A stretch of 64,000 nt of DNA, from NCBI GenBank assembly GCA_934589705.1, contig CAKTOH010000007.1, positions 29,652 through 93,651 on the forward strand. The letters are read 5' to 3'. The notes under the pieces were generated by a model that ran no database searches, was not told the DNA's origin, and worked only from the letters and a program-made list of their open reading frames with translations. The DNA is from an uncultured Oscillospiraceae bacterium (GTDB lineage: Bacteria; Bacillota; Clostridia; Oscillospirales; Oscillospiraceae). A program made the position numbers and the translations under genes. Of the stretch, positions 33,111 to 41,845 are shown piece by piece (positions within the stretch are counted from its first letter, which is position 1; each line of letters starts with the position of its first letter).

Positions 33111-33953
33111 CTATTCTTTTTCCGAATCCTTCAGGGCAATTTCATAAACCGCGTTTTTGGAAAGCCCCAGTTCCTTGGCGGTCTGCTTCACCGCGTCCTT
33201 CCGGGAAAGCCCCTGGGCAGTCAATTCCGCCAGTCGGGCGGCGGCATCGGTTTCCGAGGGAATCTCCTTTTCTTCCGGTTTGGCGCCGGCAACAATCAGC
33301 ACGAATTCTCCCTTGGGGGGAGTCTGGGTGTAGCGTTCCAGTGCCTCCGCCAGCGTGGTGCGGACAACCTCCTCGTGAAGCTTGGTCAGCTCCCGGCACA
33401 GGCTCAGAGGCCTCTCGCCGCCGAAAACCTCCGCCATGTCGGAAAGAGTGGTGAGAAGCTTGTGCGGAGCTTCGTAGAAAATCATGGTTCGCTGCTCGCT
33501 TTTCAGGCTTTCCAGGTGCTCCCGGCGGCTTTTTTTCGCCGTGGACAGAAAGCCTTCGAAACAGAACCGGCCGGTGGCCTGACCGGAGATGCTCAGGGCG
33601 GTGATGGCGGCGCAGGGGCCGGGAATGGCGCAGACCGGAATTCCCGCCCCGGCGCACTGCTTCACCAGATCCTCACCGGGGTCGGAGATGGCGGGGCTTC
33701 CCGCGTCGGAAACCAGGGCGCAGGTTTCGCCGCCCAGAATCCGCTCCACGATTCGACTGCCTTGGGCGGCCTTGTTGTGCTCGTAGTAGCTGACGAGACT
33801 TTTCTTGATGCCCAGGTGGTTCAGAAGTTTCAACGTCACCCGGGTGTCCTCCGCGGCGATGAAATCCGCGGCCTCCAGGGTTTCCCGGCACCGCTGGGAA
33901 ATATCCCCCAGATTGCCGATGGGGGTGGGAACCAGATACAGCATTGCGGACAT
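33111..33953 (-). CDS. rsmI: 16S rRNA (cytidine-1402-2'-O)-methyltransferase
   Basis: The 280-residue protein starts MSAMLYLVPTPIGNLGDISQ. Family motifs LVPTPIGNLGD, AEDTR, YYEHN, LVSDAGSPAISDPGE, AIPGPCAAITALSISG and FEGFL are all present, as in the tetrapyrrole-methylase-like RsmI. It methylates the ribose of C1402 in the 30S decoding centre using S-adenosylmethionine; RsmH, encoded further on, methylates the same residue on N4. It follows trmN6 by one base and is the second gene of that operon. Confidence 0.95.
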   Translation of the reverse strand: MSAMLYLVPTPIGNLGDISQRCRETLEAADFIAAEDTRVTLKLLNHLGIKKSLVSYYEHNKAAQGSRIVERILGGETCALVSDAGSPAISDPGEDLVKQCAGAGIPVCAIPGPCAAITALSISGQATGRFCFEGFLSTAKKSRREHLESLKSEQRTMIFYEAPHKLLTTLSDMAEVFGGERPLSLCRELTKLHEEVVRTTLAEALERYTQTPPKGEFVLIVAGAKPEEKEIPSETDAAARLAELTAQGLSRKDAVKQTAKELGLSKNAVYEIALKDSEKE

Positions 33954-33954
33954 A

Positions 33955-34647
33955 TTAGCCTCCTAGATGATAGATTTCCCGGTAAAGGGGGGTGGGGGAG
34001 CCGTCGGAATCACGAAGAATCCATTCTTCCCAGATTAGCCCCGGCTTGGCGCCCTTCCGGAACCCCAAAAGAATCAGGCTTACCGGGTCGCCGGGGCGAT
34101 GCCGAACCAGGCCTAAGCGTTTGGCTTCCAGCCCCACCGCCGCCCCGGCGGCGATCAGCTCCCCCAGCCGTTCCGGCCGGTGCACCAGATAAAAATCCCC
34201 GCCGTATTTCAGTGCCCAGCCGGCGGCTTTCATAAGGGCGCTTACCGGGCAGAAATCCTCCCGCCGGGCGGCAGTCAGTTTGGCTGCCGGGCCTCCGGAA
34301 AAATAGGGAGGATTGGACAGGCACACATCGAAGCTACCCGGAGTCAGCCTTTGGGGCGCGTCTTGTATGTCAGCCAAAAGACTTTCCAGCCGGTTTTCCA
34401 GGCGGTTCCTTCGGATGTTGGTCAGAGCCGCCGTGTGAGCCCTTTCCTCCCGCTCGATGCCCGTGACAGAGCACCCGGCATCCCGACTGCACAGCAGCAG
34501 CCCCAGGGTGCCGCAGCCGGAGCCCAAGTCCAGCACCCGAGCGTTTTTTGGAAGCCGGACAAAGTGGGAAAGCGCCATGGAATCGGTGCTCAGGGGAAAG
34601 CACCCGTCGGGAATGTCTAATTGATAATGATTAGGCAGTGTTTCCAT
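33955..34647 (-). CDS. trmN6: tRNA1(Val) adenine-N6 methyltransferase-like protein
   Basis: The 230-residue methyltransferase starts METLPNHYQLDIPDGCFPLS. It has an S-adenosylmethionine motif RVLDLGSGCGTLGLLLCSR (about 40-56) and the NPPYF catalytic motif typical of N6-adenine methyltransferases. This is COG4123, whose E. coli member modifies A37 of tRNA-Val. Substrate assignment in Firmicutes is by family only. It is the first gene of a two-gene operon with rsmI, directly downstream of the ferredoxin terminator. Confidence 0.87.
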   Translation of the reverse strand: METLPNHYQLDIPDGCFPLSTDSMALSHFVRLPKNARVLDLGSGCGTLGLLLCSRDAGCSVTGIEREERAHTAALTNIRRNRLENRLESLLADIQDAPQRLTPGSFDVCLSNPPYFSGGPAAKLTAARREDFCPVSALMKAAGWALKYGGDFYLVHRPERLGELIAAGAAVGLEAKRLGLVRHRPGDPVSLILLGFRKGAKPGLIWEEWILRDSDGSPTPLYREIYHLGG

Positions 34648-34673
34648 AAGACAATAACAACCAAACGATTATA

Positions 34674-34714
34674 AGAAAAAAAGAAAATTGACCTGCGCGT
34701 GGGCGCAGGCCAAT
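34674..34714 (-). terminator. Rho-independent terminator of the ferredoxin gene
   Basis: On the minus strand AATTGGCCTGCGC pairs with GCGCAGGTCAATT around CCAC, followed by a T-rich run (plus-strand A-run 34674-34689). Confidence 0.85.
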
Positions 34715-34734
34715 TACAAGCCTATGAAGAAAGA

Positions 34735-34905
34735 TCAGCCTTCCTCGATAGCGTCGTTGGGGCACTGCTCGGCGCAGGAGCCGCAGGAAACGCAGACATC
34801 GGCGTCGATGACGTACTTGCCGTCGCCCTCGGAAATAGCCTCAACGGGGCACTGCTCGGCGCAGGAACCGCAGGAAACGCAAGCGTCAGTAATTACATAA
34901 GCCAT
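34735..34905 (-). CDS. 2[4Fe-4S] ferredoxin
   Basis: This 56-residue protein reads MAYVITDACVSCGSCAEQCP with a second half VCVSCGSCAEQCPNDAIEEG. Two CxxCxxCxxxCP motifs each bind a [4Fe-4S] cluster, as in the classic clostridial ferredoxin. The two halves are near-duplicates. It carries electrons in fermentation, for example from pyruvate:ferredoxin oxidoreductase to hydrogenase. The ATG follows AGGGAGG. The gene has its own promoter and terminator, so it is monocistronic. Confidence 0.97.
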   Translation of the reverse strand: MAYVITDACVSCGSCAEQCPVEAISEGDGKYVIDADVCVSCGSCAEQCPNDAIEEG

Positions 34906-34960
34906 GGTAAAACCTCCCTAATGTTTTTCTGTTCTACAGCGTATGTAGTAACGTATCCTC

Positions 34961-34988
34961 ATTGTAGCATGGATTTTCGAAAATGCAA
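34961..34988 (-). promoter_or_regulatory. Ferredoxin promoter
   Basis: On the minus strand TTGCAT (34988-34983) and TGCTACAAT (-10 34966-34961) are 16 bp apart, with an extended -10. Confidence 0.75.
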
Positions 34989-35086
34989 TTCCTTTTTGCG
35001 TTTTTTCGGGAATAATTTTTTCCGGAGCTGGCGATGCTTTCCCGAAAAGGAAGACTGCCCAGGCAGTCGGAAGGGAAGGACGGTAT

Positions 35087-37405
35087 ATGAACTATCACCC
35101 GGCCACGGTGGAGCTTCTTTCCCAGGCGGCCCGGAAGGCCCGGGAGCTGGGCCACAGCTATGTGGGTTCGGCCCATTTCCTCCTGGCGCTGAGCCGGGAA
35201 GGCGGGAGCACCGGACTGGTGCTGCGGCAGATGGGGGTGAATCCGGAGCTGATGGAGGCCCTGATCCAGCTGCTCTACGGCCTGGGAACCCCGGAACTGC
35301 CCCTGCCCCAGGGACTGACCCCGGAGGCCAAGCGCCTTCTGCGGGGAGCCGCCGGGGAGGCCAGAAGCCAGCGTGTTCGGCAGATTCAGCCTCAGCATCT
35401 GCTTTTGGCCATGGCCCGGCAGGAGCGGGGGGCGGCCGGGGAGCTGCTGCGGCTTTCCGGCATTGGGTCAGAGGAGCTGTTTACCCAGACGGTGGAGTAT
35501 CTGCGCTGGGAGCAGAGCGTGATGACGAGGGCGAAGAAGGAGGAAACGCGTTTGAGACTGTTGGAACAATTCAGTGAGGATCTGGTGGCGAAAGCCGCGA
35601 CGATGGATCCGGTGATCGGCAGGGAACGGGAAATTGACACGGTCATCGGCATTCTGTGCCGGAAAAGCAAGAATAACCCGGCTCTGGTGGGGGAGCCGGG
35701 GGTGGGCAAAACTGCCATTGCCGAGGGGCTGGCGCAGCGGATGGCAACCGGGAGCGTGCCGCCCCAACTGAAGGAAAAGCGGCTGGTGAGCCTGAACATG
35801 GCCTCCCTGGTGGCGGGCACGAAATACCGGGGAGAATTTGAGGAACGGCTTCGGGATGTGCTGGCGGAAATCCGCCGCTGTGGAGACGTGATTCTCTTTG
35901 TGGATGAAATGCACACCATTGTGGGAGCGGGAGCCGCCGAGGGTGCCATTGACGCGGCGAACATTTTCAAGCCCGCCCTGGGTCGGGGAGAGCTGCAAAT
36001 GCTGGGAGCCACCACCCGGGAGGAATATCGGAAGTATATCGAAAAGGACGCGGCGCTGGAACGGCGCTTCCGACCGGTTGCGGTGGAGGAGCCCAGCCAG
36101 GAGGCCACTCTGGCCATTCTCAAGGCTCTGCGGCCTGGGCTGGAGCGGCATCACCATCTGCGCATCACCGACGATGCCATCCGGGAGGCGGTGAGGTTGT
36201 CCGCCCGGTATCTGCCTGACCTTTACCTGCCGGATAAGGCCATCGATTTGCTGGACGAGGGAGCCTCCCGGGCTCGGCTGGAGGAACTGCACAGCGGCCG
36301 GGGTGGCACCGCCCGGAAGGAGCTGGAAGAAGCCCTGCAAGGAGCCGTCCGGGAGCGGCAGTTCGAGCGGGCGGCAGAGCTTCGGGACAAAATGCAGCAT
36401 CTGGCAAAGCCCAGCGTGCGCAGCCGGAACGTAAACGCTTCGGACATTGCCTGGGTGGTATCCCAGCGCACGGGAATCCCCGTAGGGCGGCTCACCGCCG
36501 GAGAGCGGGAGCGGCTGTTGGAGTTGGAGGGTCTGCTGTCGGCAGAGGTTGTGGGGCAGACGGAGGCGGTTTCCGCCGTGGCGGAAGCCGTCCGCCGGGG
36601 CTATTCCGGCATCCGGGACGGGGGAAGACCCATTGCCAGTCTGCTCTTCACCGGCCCCACCGGCGTGGGAAAAACCGAGCTGTGCCGGGTGCTGGCCCAG
36701 GAGATTTACGGTTCCCGGCAGGCCATGCTCCGGCTGGACATGACGGAATATATGGAAAAGCAGTCCGTGTCCCGGCTCATCGGCGCTCCTCCCGGCTATG
36801 TGGGCTATGAGGAGGGGGGCAAGCTGACCGAGGCCGTCCGCCGCCGTCCCTACAGCCTGGTGCTGTTCGATGAACTGGAAAAGGCGCACCCGGAGGTGCT
36901 GGGCATCCTGCTGCAAATCATGGAGGAAGGGGAACTGACGGATTCTACCGGACGGCGGGTCAGCTTCCGCAACACCATTGTGGTCATGACCTCCAATGCG
37001 GGCGGTGAGCTTCGGGGTGAGGGCCTGGGCTTCTGCGCCGCCGGACGGAAGGCGGAGATGGGGGAGGCACTGCGCCGGAGCTTCTCGCCGGAGTTTCTGG
37101 GAAGAATCGACCGCACCGTTTGCTTTTCGCCCCTGGGAAAGGAGGCCATGGAAGCCATCGCCGGAAAATATCTGCGCCAACTTCAGGAGCGCACCGCCGC
37201 CGCGGGCACCCAGCTTCTGCTGCCGGAGGGGCTTGCCCGGTTCTTATTGGGGAAGTGCCCGGGAAAAGACGGAGCCCGGCAGCTCCGGCGGCTGGTGCAG
37301 ACGGAGGTGGAGGGGCCTCTGGCCGGCTTTCTGCTGGGCTGCGCCCGGAAGCCCAGCAGGGTAAAACTCCAATTGGAAGGAGAGAAAATTTCCTTTTGCA
37401 CCTGA
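35087..37405 (+). CDS. clpC: ClpC-type AAA+ Clp protease ATPase subunit
   Basis: The 772-residue protein has an N-terminal double Clp-N domain (residues 1-145, LGHSYVGSAHFLLALSREGG). A first AAA+ module follows with Walker A GEPGVGKTAIAE near 202 and Walker B ILFVDEMHTI. A UVR-like segment (about 412-440) comes next, then a second AAA+ module with GPTGVGKTELC near 522. It lacks the long ClpB middle domain. ClpC unfolds proteins for ClpP and usually needs an adaptor such as MecA. The ATG follows GGAAGGACGG. No ctsR-mcsAB genes are adjacent, unlike Bacillus. The middle domain is shorter than in B. subtilis ClpC. Confidence 0.9.
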   Translation: MNYHPATVELLSQAARKARELGHSYVGSAHFLLALSREGGSTGLVLRQMGVNPELMEALIQLLYGLGTPELPLPQGLTPEAKRLLRGAAGEARSQRVRQIQPQHLLLAMARQERGAAGELLRLSGIGSEELFTQTVEYLRWEQSVMTRAKKEETRLRLLEQFSEDLVAKAATMDPVIGREREIDTVIGILCRKSKNNPALVGEPGVGKTAIAEGLAQRMATGSVPPQLKEKRLVSLNMASLVAGTKYRGEFEERLRDVLAEIRRCGDVILFVDEMHTIVGAGAAEGAIDAANIFKPALGRGELQMLGATTREEYRKYIEKDAALERRFRPVAVEEPSQEATLAILKALRPGLERHHHLRITDDAIREAVRLSARYLPDLYLPDKAIDLLDEGASRARLEELHSGRGGTARKELEEALQGAVRERQFERAAELRDKMQHLAKPSVRSRNVNASDIAWVVSQRTGIPVGRLTAGERERLLELEGLLSAEVVGQTEAVSAVAEAVRRGYSGIRDGGRPIASLLFTGPTGVGKTELCRVLAQEIYGSRQAMLRLDMTEYMEKQSVSRLIGAPPGYVGYEEGGKLTEAVRRRPYSLVLFDELEKAHPEVLGILLQIMEEGELTDSTGRRVSFRNTIVVMTSNAGGELRGEGLGFCAAGRKAEMGEALRRSFSPEFLGRIDRTVCFSPLGKEAMEAIAGKYLRQLQERTAAAGTQLLLPEGLARFLLGKCPGKDGARQLRRLVQTEVEGPLAGFLLGCARKPSRVKLQLEGEKISFCT

Positions 37406-37473
37406 TTTATACGAACGATTGTTTGAATTATGGAAAAATTGTAACCAAAAAAGGAAAAAACCGGAGAAAAAGA

Positions 37474-37502
37474 TTGATTTTTCTCTGCGGGGGTAGTATA
37501 CT
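37474..37502 (+). promoter_or_regulatory. Promoter of the division and cell-wall cluster
   Basis: TTGATT at 37474-37479 and TATACT at 37497-37502 are 17 bp apart, about 58 nt before mraZ. Confidence 0.75.
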
Positions 37503-37511
37503 GTCTGCAAA

Positions 37512-37545
37512 TGGAGCAAAAGGGTAGTAAAGTGGAGTAAAAGGG
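37512..37545 (+). promoter_or_regulatory. Candidate MraZ operator repeats
   Basis: Two direct repeats, TGGAGCAAAAGGG (37512-37524) and TGGAGTAAAAGGG (37533-37545), are 21 bp apart between promoter and mraZ. MraZ proteins bind direct GG-containing repeats upstream of their own gene. This fits autoregulation of the dcw cluster. Confidence 0.7.
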
Positions 37546-37559
37546 AAGGAGGGAAGCGG

Positions 37560-37988
37560 ATGATCGGCAAGTACAGCGCCAAGCTGGACGAAAAGAGCCG
37601 GCTGTTTGTGCCGGCAAAGCTGAGAAGCGAGCTGGGGGACACCTTTTTTGTGACCCTGGGCGTCAACTGCGGTCACCGCTGCCTGACCGTCTACACCGCC
37701 CAGGAGTGGCAGCGGCTTTCCGACAACTTCAATGCCCTGAGCATTTCCCAGCGAGCCGGAGCCACCAGCCTGATTTTTATGAACGCGGCAGAGTGCACCC
37801 CGGATAAGCAGTTCCGGTTCGGCCTGACCCCGTTTTTGCTGGACTATGCGGGCATCGACCGGGAGGTCATGATCGTAGGCCGGGCGGGCCAGGCGGAAAT
37901 CTGGGATGCCAAGGAGTTCGCGGCCTTTGAATCCGAAAACCTGGCCCCGGAAAAGCTGCTGGCATCTCTGGAGGCGATCGGACTATGA
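37560..37988 (+). CDS. mraZ: Transcriptional regulator MraZ
   Basis: The 142-residue protein begins MIGKYSAKLDEKSRLFVPAK and contains two SpoVT/AbrB-like half-domains with the DXXXR pattern (DEKSR and a second near DREVMIVGRAGQ). It is the standard first gene of the dcw cluster, a ring-forming DNA-binding protein that represses the cluster promoter. AAGGAGGGAAG precedes the ATG. The stop overlaps the rsmH ATG by four bases (ATGA). Confidence 0.95.
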   Translation: MIGKYSAKLDEKSRLFVPAKLRSELGDTFFVTLGVNCGHRCLTVYTAQEWQRLSDNFNALSISQRAGATSLIFMNAAECTPDKQFRFGLTPFLLDYAGIDREVMIVGRAGQAEIWDAKEFAAFESENLAPEKLLASLEAIGL

Positions 37989-38920
37989 GTGAATTTCATC
38001 ATGTTTCCGTGCTGCTGGAAGAGTGCATCGAGGCACTGAATATTAAGCCCGACGGCATTTATGTAGACGGTACTTTGGGCGGCGCAGGTCATTCCAGCCG
38101 GATTGCCGCGAAGCTCACCACCGGTCGGCTCATCGGCATCGACCGGGATCCGGTAGCCCTGGAAGCGGCAGGGGAGCGGCTGAAGCCCTTTGCTGACCGG
38201 GTGACCCTGGTGCACAGCAATTTTGACGAAATGGACACCGTTCTGAAAGACCTGGGCATTTCCGGCGTGGACGGAATTCTCATGGACTTGGGCGTGTCCT
38301 CTCCCCAGCTGGACGACGGGAAACGGGGCTTTTCCTACATGGCGGACGCCCCCCTGGATATGCGCATGAACAGTGAGGATACCCTGGATGCCCGGCAGAT
38401 CGTGAACGGCTGGTCTTATGAAGAATTAAAGCGGATTTTATACGATTACGGCGAGGAACGTTACGCCCCCCGGATCGCGGCGGCCATCTGCAAGCGCAGA
38501 GAGGAAGCCCCCATCGAAACCACCTTGGAATTGGTGGATATTATCCGGGGAGCCATGCCGGCGGCGGCCCTGCGGGAGAAGCAGCACCCGGCCAAGCGAA
38601 GCTTTCAGGCCATCCGCATTGCCGTCAACGACGAGCTGGGCAGTGTGGAGCGGGTGATGAAGCGGGCAGTGCCCTGCCTGAATCCCGGCGGGCGGCTGGC
38701 GGTGATTACCTTCCATTCTTTGGAAGACCGAATTGTGAAGAACGCTATGGCGGAGGCGGCCAAGGGCTGCATCTGCCCCAGAGAGTTCCCGGTCTGCGTC
38801 TGCGGCAGAAAGCCCCAGGTGAAGATCATTACCCGCAAGCCCATCACCTCCACGGAGGCGGAACTGGCGGTCAATCCCAGAGCCAGAAGCGCAAAGCTTC
38901 GGGTTTGCGAAAAACTCTGA
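37985..38920 (+). CDS. rsmH: 16S rRNA (cytosine-1402-N4)-methyltransferase
   Basis: The 311-residue protein starts MSEFHHVSVLLEECIEALNI, with the S-adenosylmethionine site YVDGTLGGAGHS and IDRDPVAL. GILMDLGVSSPQLDDGKRGFSYM is the family signature, followed by RSFQAIRIAVN-like KRSFQAIRIAVNDEL. It methylates N4 of C1402 in 16S rRNA. The start is coupled to mraZ. Length and motifs are normal. Confidence 0.96.
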   Translation: MSEFHHVSVLLEECIEALNIKPDGIYVDGTLGGAGHSSRIAAKLTTGRLIGIDRDPVALEAAGERLKPFADRVTLVHSNFDEMDTVLKDLGISGVDGILMDLGVSSPQLDDGKRGFSYMADAPLDMRMNSEDTLDARQIVNGWSYEELKRILYDYGEERYAPRIAAAICKRREEAPIETTLELVDIIRGAMPAAALREKQHPAKRSFQAIRIAVNDELGSVERVMKRAVPCLNPGGRLAVITFHSLEDRIVKNAMAEAAKGCICPREFPVCVCGRKPQVKIITRKPITSTEAELAVNPRARSAKLRVCEKL

Positions 38921-38948
38921 CACCTAACGTCAGGAAGGAAGCATTGCC

Positions 38949-39422
38949 ATGAGTCAGAAACCCAAAATTCAATATGTTGGTCAGTTCTATATTCATGGCA
39001 GCGAGGCCCGGCAGCTGGAGCAGGAGGCCAAGCGGAAGCAGGCGAGAAGCAAGCTTCCCTTGGAGCGTCTGCGCAGTGTCCGGGAGATCAGCCTGGACCC
39101 TGTGGCCATCGGCGGCATTTTTGTGTCCTTGGTGCTGCTGGCGGTGATGATCGTCGGCGCTTTGCAGCTGAAAACCGACTGGGCGAACTATCGGATCATG
39201 GACAGCTATGTTTCCCGACTGAGCAGCCAGAACGCCAAGCTGACGGAGGAGTACCGCTCTCAGTATGATTTGGAAGACATCCGCAGCAAGGCGGAGGCTC
39301 TGGGGATGGTACCCCGGGAGGACTTGGAGACCCGCAGCGTCTATGTAACCGTGCCCCAGCCCGAACCGGAACCCACCTGGTGGGAAAATCTGCAATGGTT
39401 TCTGGAAGGCTTGTTCGCATAA
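38949..39422 (+). CDS. ftsL: FtsL-like cell division protein
   Basis: The 157-residue protein has an N-terminal basic cytoplasmic part (about 1-55), one transmembrane helix (VAIGGIFVSLVLLAVMIVGA, about 53-72), then a short coiled coil (NYRIMDSYVSRLSSQNAKLTEEY) and an acidic/proline tail. This is the layout of FtsL/DivIC septum proteins, and it sits in the usual ftsL position between rsmH and the PASTA transpeptidase. It should join DivIB and FtsI-type PBP at the septum. The ATG follows GGAAGGAAGC. A terminator-like hairpin follows. Confidence 0.85.
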   Translation: MSQKPKIQYVGQFYIHGSEARQLEQEAKRKQARSKLPLERLRSVREISLDPVAIGGIFVSLVLLAVMIVGALQLKTDWANYRIMDSYVSRLSSQNAKLTEEYRSQYDLEDIRSKAEALGMVPREDLETRSVYVTVPQPEPEPTWWENLQWFLEGLFA

Positions 39423-39459
39423 ATCCGTCTCATCTGCCATATTCTGTAATAGCAGCTGC

Positions 39460-39497
39460 AATGGGCGGCGAGGGTTATCCCCTTGCCGCCCATTTTT
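39460..39497 (+). terminator. Terminator-like hairpin between ftsL and spoVD
   Basis: AATGGGCGGCGAGGG pairs with CCCCTTGCCGCCCATT (one mismatch) around TTAT, followed by TTTT. A second hairpin, GCAGCACC/GGTGCTGC, lies at 39501-39525. They could reduce or control transcription into the peptidoglycan genes. Confidence 0.75.
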
Positions 39498-39544
39498 GAA
39501 GCAGCACCTTACTATACGGTGCTGCCTGGATATGGGGGATTGCC

Positions 39545-41824
39545 ATGGAAGGAAAGCAATTTGACCGTCTGCGCATCAGCACCGGTCAGCACCGGCGGGT
39601 GCTGGCGGCGGCACTGGTGCTGGGAATCGCCGCCTTTGTGCCCATCGGGCTCCGGCTGTATCAGCTGATGGTACATGATTTTGATTATTATTCCGCCAAG
39701 GCGCTGAATAATCAGACCCGGGGCACGGCGGTGACCGCTCACCGGGGGGACATCCTCGACCGGAACATGAACCTGCTGGCCACCTCCGTCACCGTGGAGA
39801 ATGTATATCTTGACCCCCATGAACTGAAGCAGTCCAAGGCGGACGCTTCTGATCTTTCAAGGGTTTTGGGAGAAATTCTGGGCAAAGACCCGGCCTGGAT
39901 TGCCGAGCAGGCCGCCGACACCCGCAAGCGCTACAAGCAGGTGGGAGCCAGAATCGACGAAACCGCCGCCGGGAAAATCCGGAATTACATCAACCGGAAG
40001 GACGTTGCGGGCATCCACCTGGAGCCTGCCTCTCAGCGGGTGTACCCCTACGAAAGCCTGGCTGCCCAGGTCATCGGCTTCACCAACGCCTCCAACGACG
40101 GCTGCGAGGGAGTGGAGGCGGCCTATGACGGCTTCCTGTCCGGAAAAACCGGCCGGGTGGTCACCACCAAGGGCAACAACGAAATGGATATGCCCTATTC
40201 CTATGAAAATTATCTTTCCGCCCGGCAGGGAAATTCCGTAATACTGACCCTGGACGCTACGGTACAGAAGTGCCTGGAAAAGCAGATGCAGGCGGCGATC
40301 GCTCGGTACGATGTGCAAAACGGAGCCTTTGGTCTGGTGATGAACTGCAAAACCGGGGAAATTCTTGCCATGGCCACCCTGGGAAGCTACGACCCCAACC
40401 GGTATCTGGAGCTGGCAGACCCCAAGACCGCGGCGCAGGTAGAGAGCCTGCGGGGGACGGAGGACTATCAGCAGGCTCTGTCCGCCGCCCGGCTGAAGCA
40501 GTGGCGCAACCGGGTGCTCTCCGACGGCTATGAGCCCGGCTCCACCTTCAAGGTGCTGACCATGGCGGCGGCTCTGGACTGCGGAGCCATCGACCTGAAT
40601 ACCTCCTTCCACTGCTCCGGTTCCGAGCAGATTCCCGGCCGTGCCCAGCGTCTTCACTGCTGGCGCTCCGCGGGACACGGAGCGGAGAAGACCCCCCAGG
40701 CACTACAGAACTCCTGCAACATCGCCTTTGCTCATATCGCCCTGAAGCTGGGCGGGGAGCGGTTCTATGAATACATCGAAAAGTTCGGAATTCTGGAGAA
40801 AACCGGCATCGACCTGGCCGGGGAGAGCAAGGGCGTGTTTTTTGACAAAGCCCTGGTGACGGACACCGACAAGTGGGGAACCGCATCCCTGACCTCCGGT
40901 TCCTTCGGCCAGACCTTCAAAATCACCCCCTTGCAGCTGGTGCGTGCCATCGCCTCCGTAGTCAACGGGGGCACGCTGTTGGAGCCGTACATTGTCTCGG
41001 AGATCGTAGACCCGGAGGGAAATACGGTGATGCAGGCGGAGCCGACAGCAGTGCGGCGCACCATTTCGAAAGAAACCTCGGATACTATGCGCCAGCTGAT
41101 CGCTTCGGTGGTTTCCGAGGGTACGGCGAAAAACGCCAAGGTGGCGGGCTTCTCCATCGGCGGCAAAACCGGAACCAGCGAGAAAATCGACGTTTTCGAC
41201 GAAAACGGCCAGCGGGTTCAGGACAAAATCGTCTCCTTCGTGGGCATCGCTCCCATGGAAGACCCGGAGTACATTGTGCTGGTGGCCCTGGACACTCCCT
41301 CCCGGCAGACGGGAATCTATATTTCCGGCGGTGTCATGGCCGCCCCCACAGTGGGAGCCGTCCTGGGGGACATTCTTCCCTATCTTGGGGTGGAACGGCA
41401 CTTTTCCCAGTCGGAAATCCAGGGAAAAGAAATTGTTTTGGAGAAATATATCGACTTGACAGAAAAGGATGCAAGCAGTAAACTAAAACGAATAGGTCTT
41501 TCGGCGAAATTTACGGGAACCGGAGACCGGGTCACCGCTCAGCTGCCCCAGGCCGGGCAGACTGTCCCTGGGGGCAGTCAGGTGCTGTTATATCTGGGGG
41601 ATGCCCCGGAGCCGGAAAGCGTTGCGGTGCCGGACTTTACCGGCATGAACCGCCAGCAGGCCAGTGACGCTGCCGGAAAGCTGGGGCTGTACATTCTGGT
41701 AACGGGAAACGACGGGATTTCCCCCACTGTTACCGTCGCGGCGCAAAGTCTGCCGAAAGACACGCTGGTTCCTACCGGAACCACTGTTACACTTACCTTT
41801 ACCGACACAGGGCTTCGGGACTGA
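39545..41824 (+). CDS. spoVD: SpoVD/FtsI-type penicillin-binding protein with PASTA domains
   Basis: The 759-residue protein has a short cytoplasmic start, a membrane anchor (about 18-42), a dimerisation/pedestal domain, and a transpeptidase domain with STFK (Ser333-Lys336), SCN (390-392) and KTGT (541-544). Two PASTA-like modules end the protein (about 635-693 and 697-757, VAVPDFTGMNRQQASDAAGK). It is a class B penicillin-binding protein that crosslinks septal or spore-cortex peptidoglycan. Possible partners are FtsW (encoded later) and the FtsL/DivIB trio. SpoVD and FtsI cannot be told apart with certainty; being the only such gene in the cluster, it may serve vegetative division. Confidence 0.92.
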   Translation: MEGKQFDRLRISTGQHRRVLAAALVLGIAAFVPIGLRLYQLMVHDFDYYSAKALNNQTRGTAVTAHRGDILDRNMNLLATSVTVENVYLDPHELKQSKADASDLSRVLGEILGKDPAWIAEQAADTRKRYKQVGARIDETAAGKIRNYINRKDVAGIHLEPASQRVYPYESLAAQVIGFTNASNDGCEGVEAAYDGFLSGKTGRVVTTKGNNEMDMPYSYENYLSARQGNSVILTLDATVQKCLEKQMQAAIARYDVQNGAFGLVMNCKTGEILAMATLGSYDPNRYLELADPKTAAQVESLRGTEDYQQALSAARLKQWRNRVLSDGYEPGSTFKVLTMAAALDCGAIDLNTSFHCSGSEQIPGRAQRLHCWRSAGHGAEKTPQALQNSCNIAFAHIALKLGGERFYEYIEKFGILEKTGIDLAGESKGVFFDKALVTDTDKWGTASLTSGSFGQTFKITPLQLVRAIASVVNGGTLLEPYIVSEIVDPEGNTVMQAEPTAVRRTISKETSDTMRQLIASVVSEGTAKNAKVAGFSIGGKTGTSEKIDVFDENGQRVQDKIVSFVGIAPMEDPEYIVLVALDTPSRQTGIYISGGVMAAPTVGAVLGDILPYLGVERHFSQSEIQGKEIVLEKYIDLTEKDASSKLKRIGLSAKFTGTGDRVTAQLPQAGQTVPGGSQVLLYLGDAPEPESVAVPDFTGMNRQQASDAAGKLGLYILVTGNDGISPTVTVAAQSLPKDTLVPTGTTVTLTFTDTGLRD

Positions 41825-41845
41825 CCGAGCCCGGGAGGAATGCTT

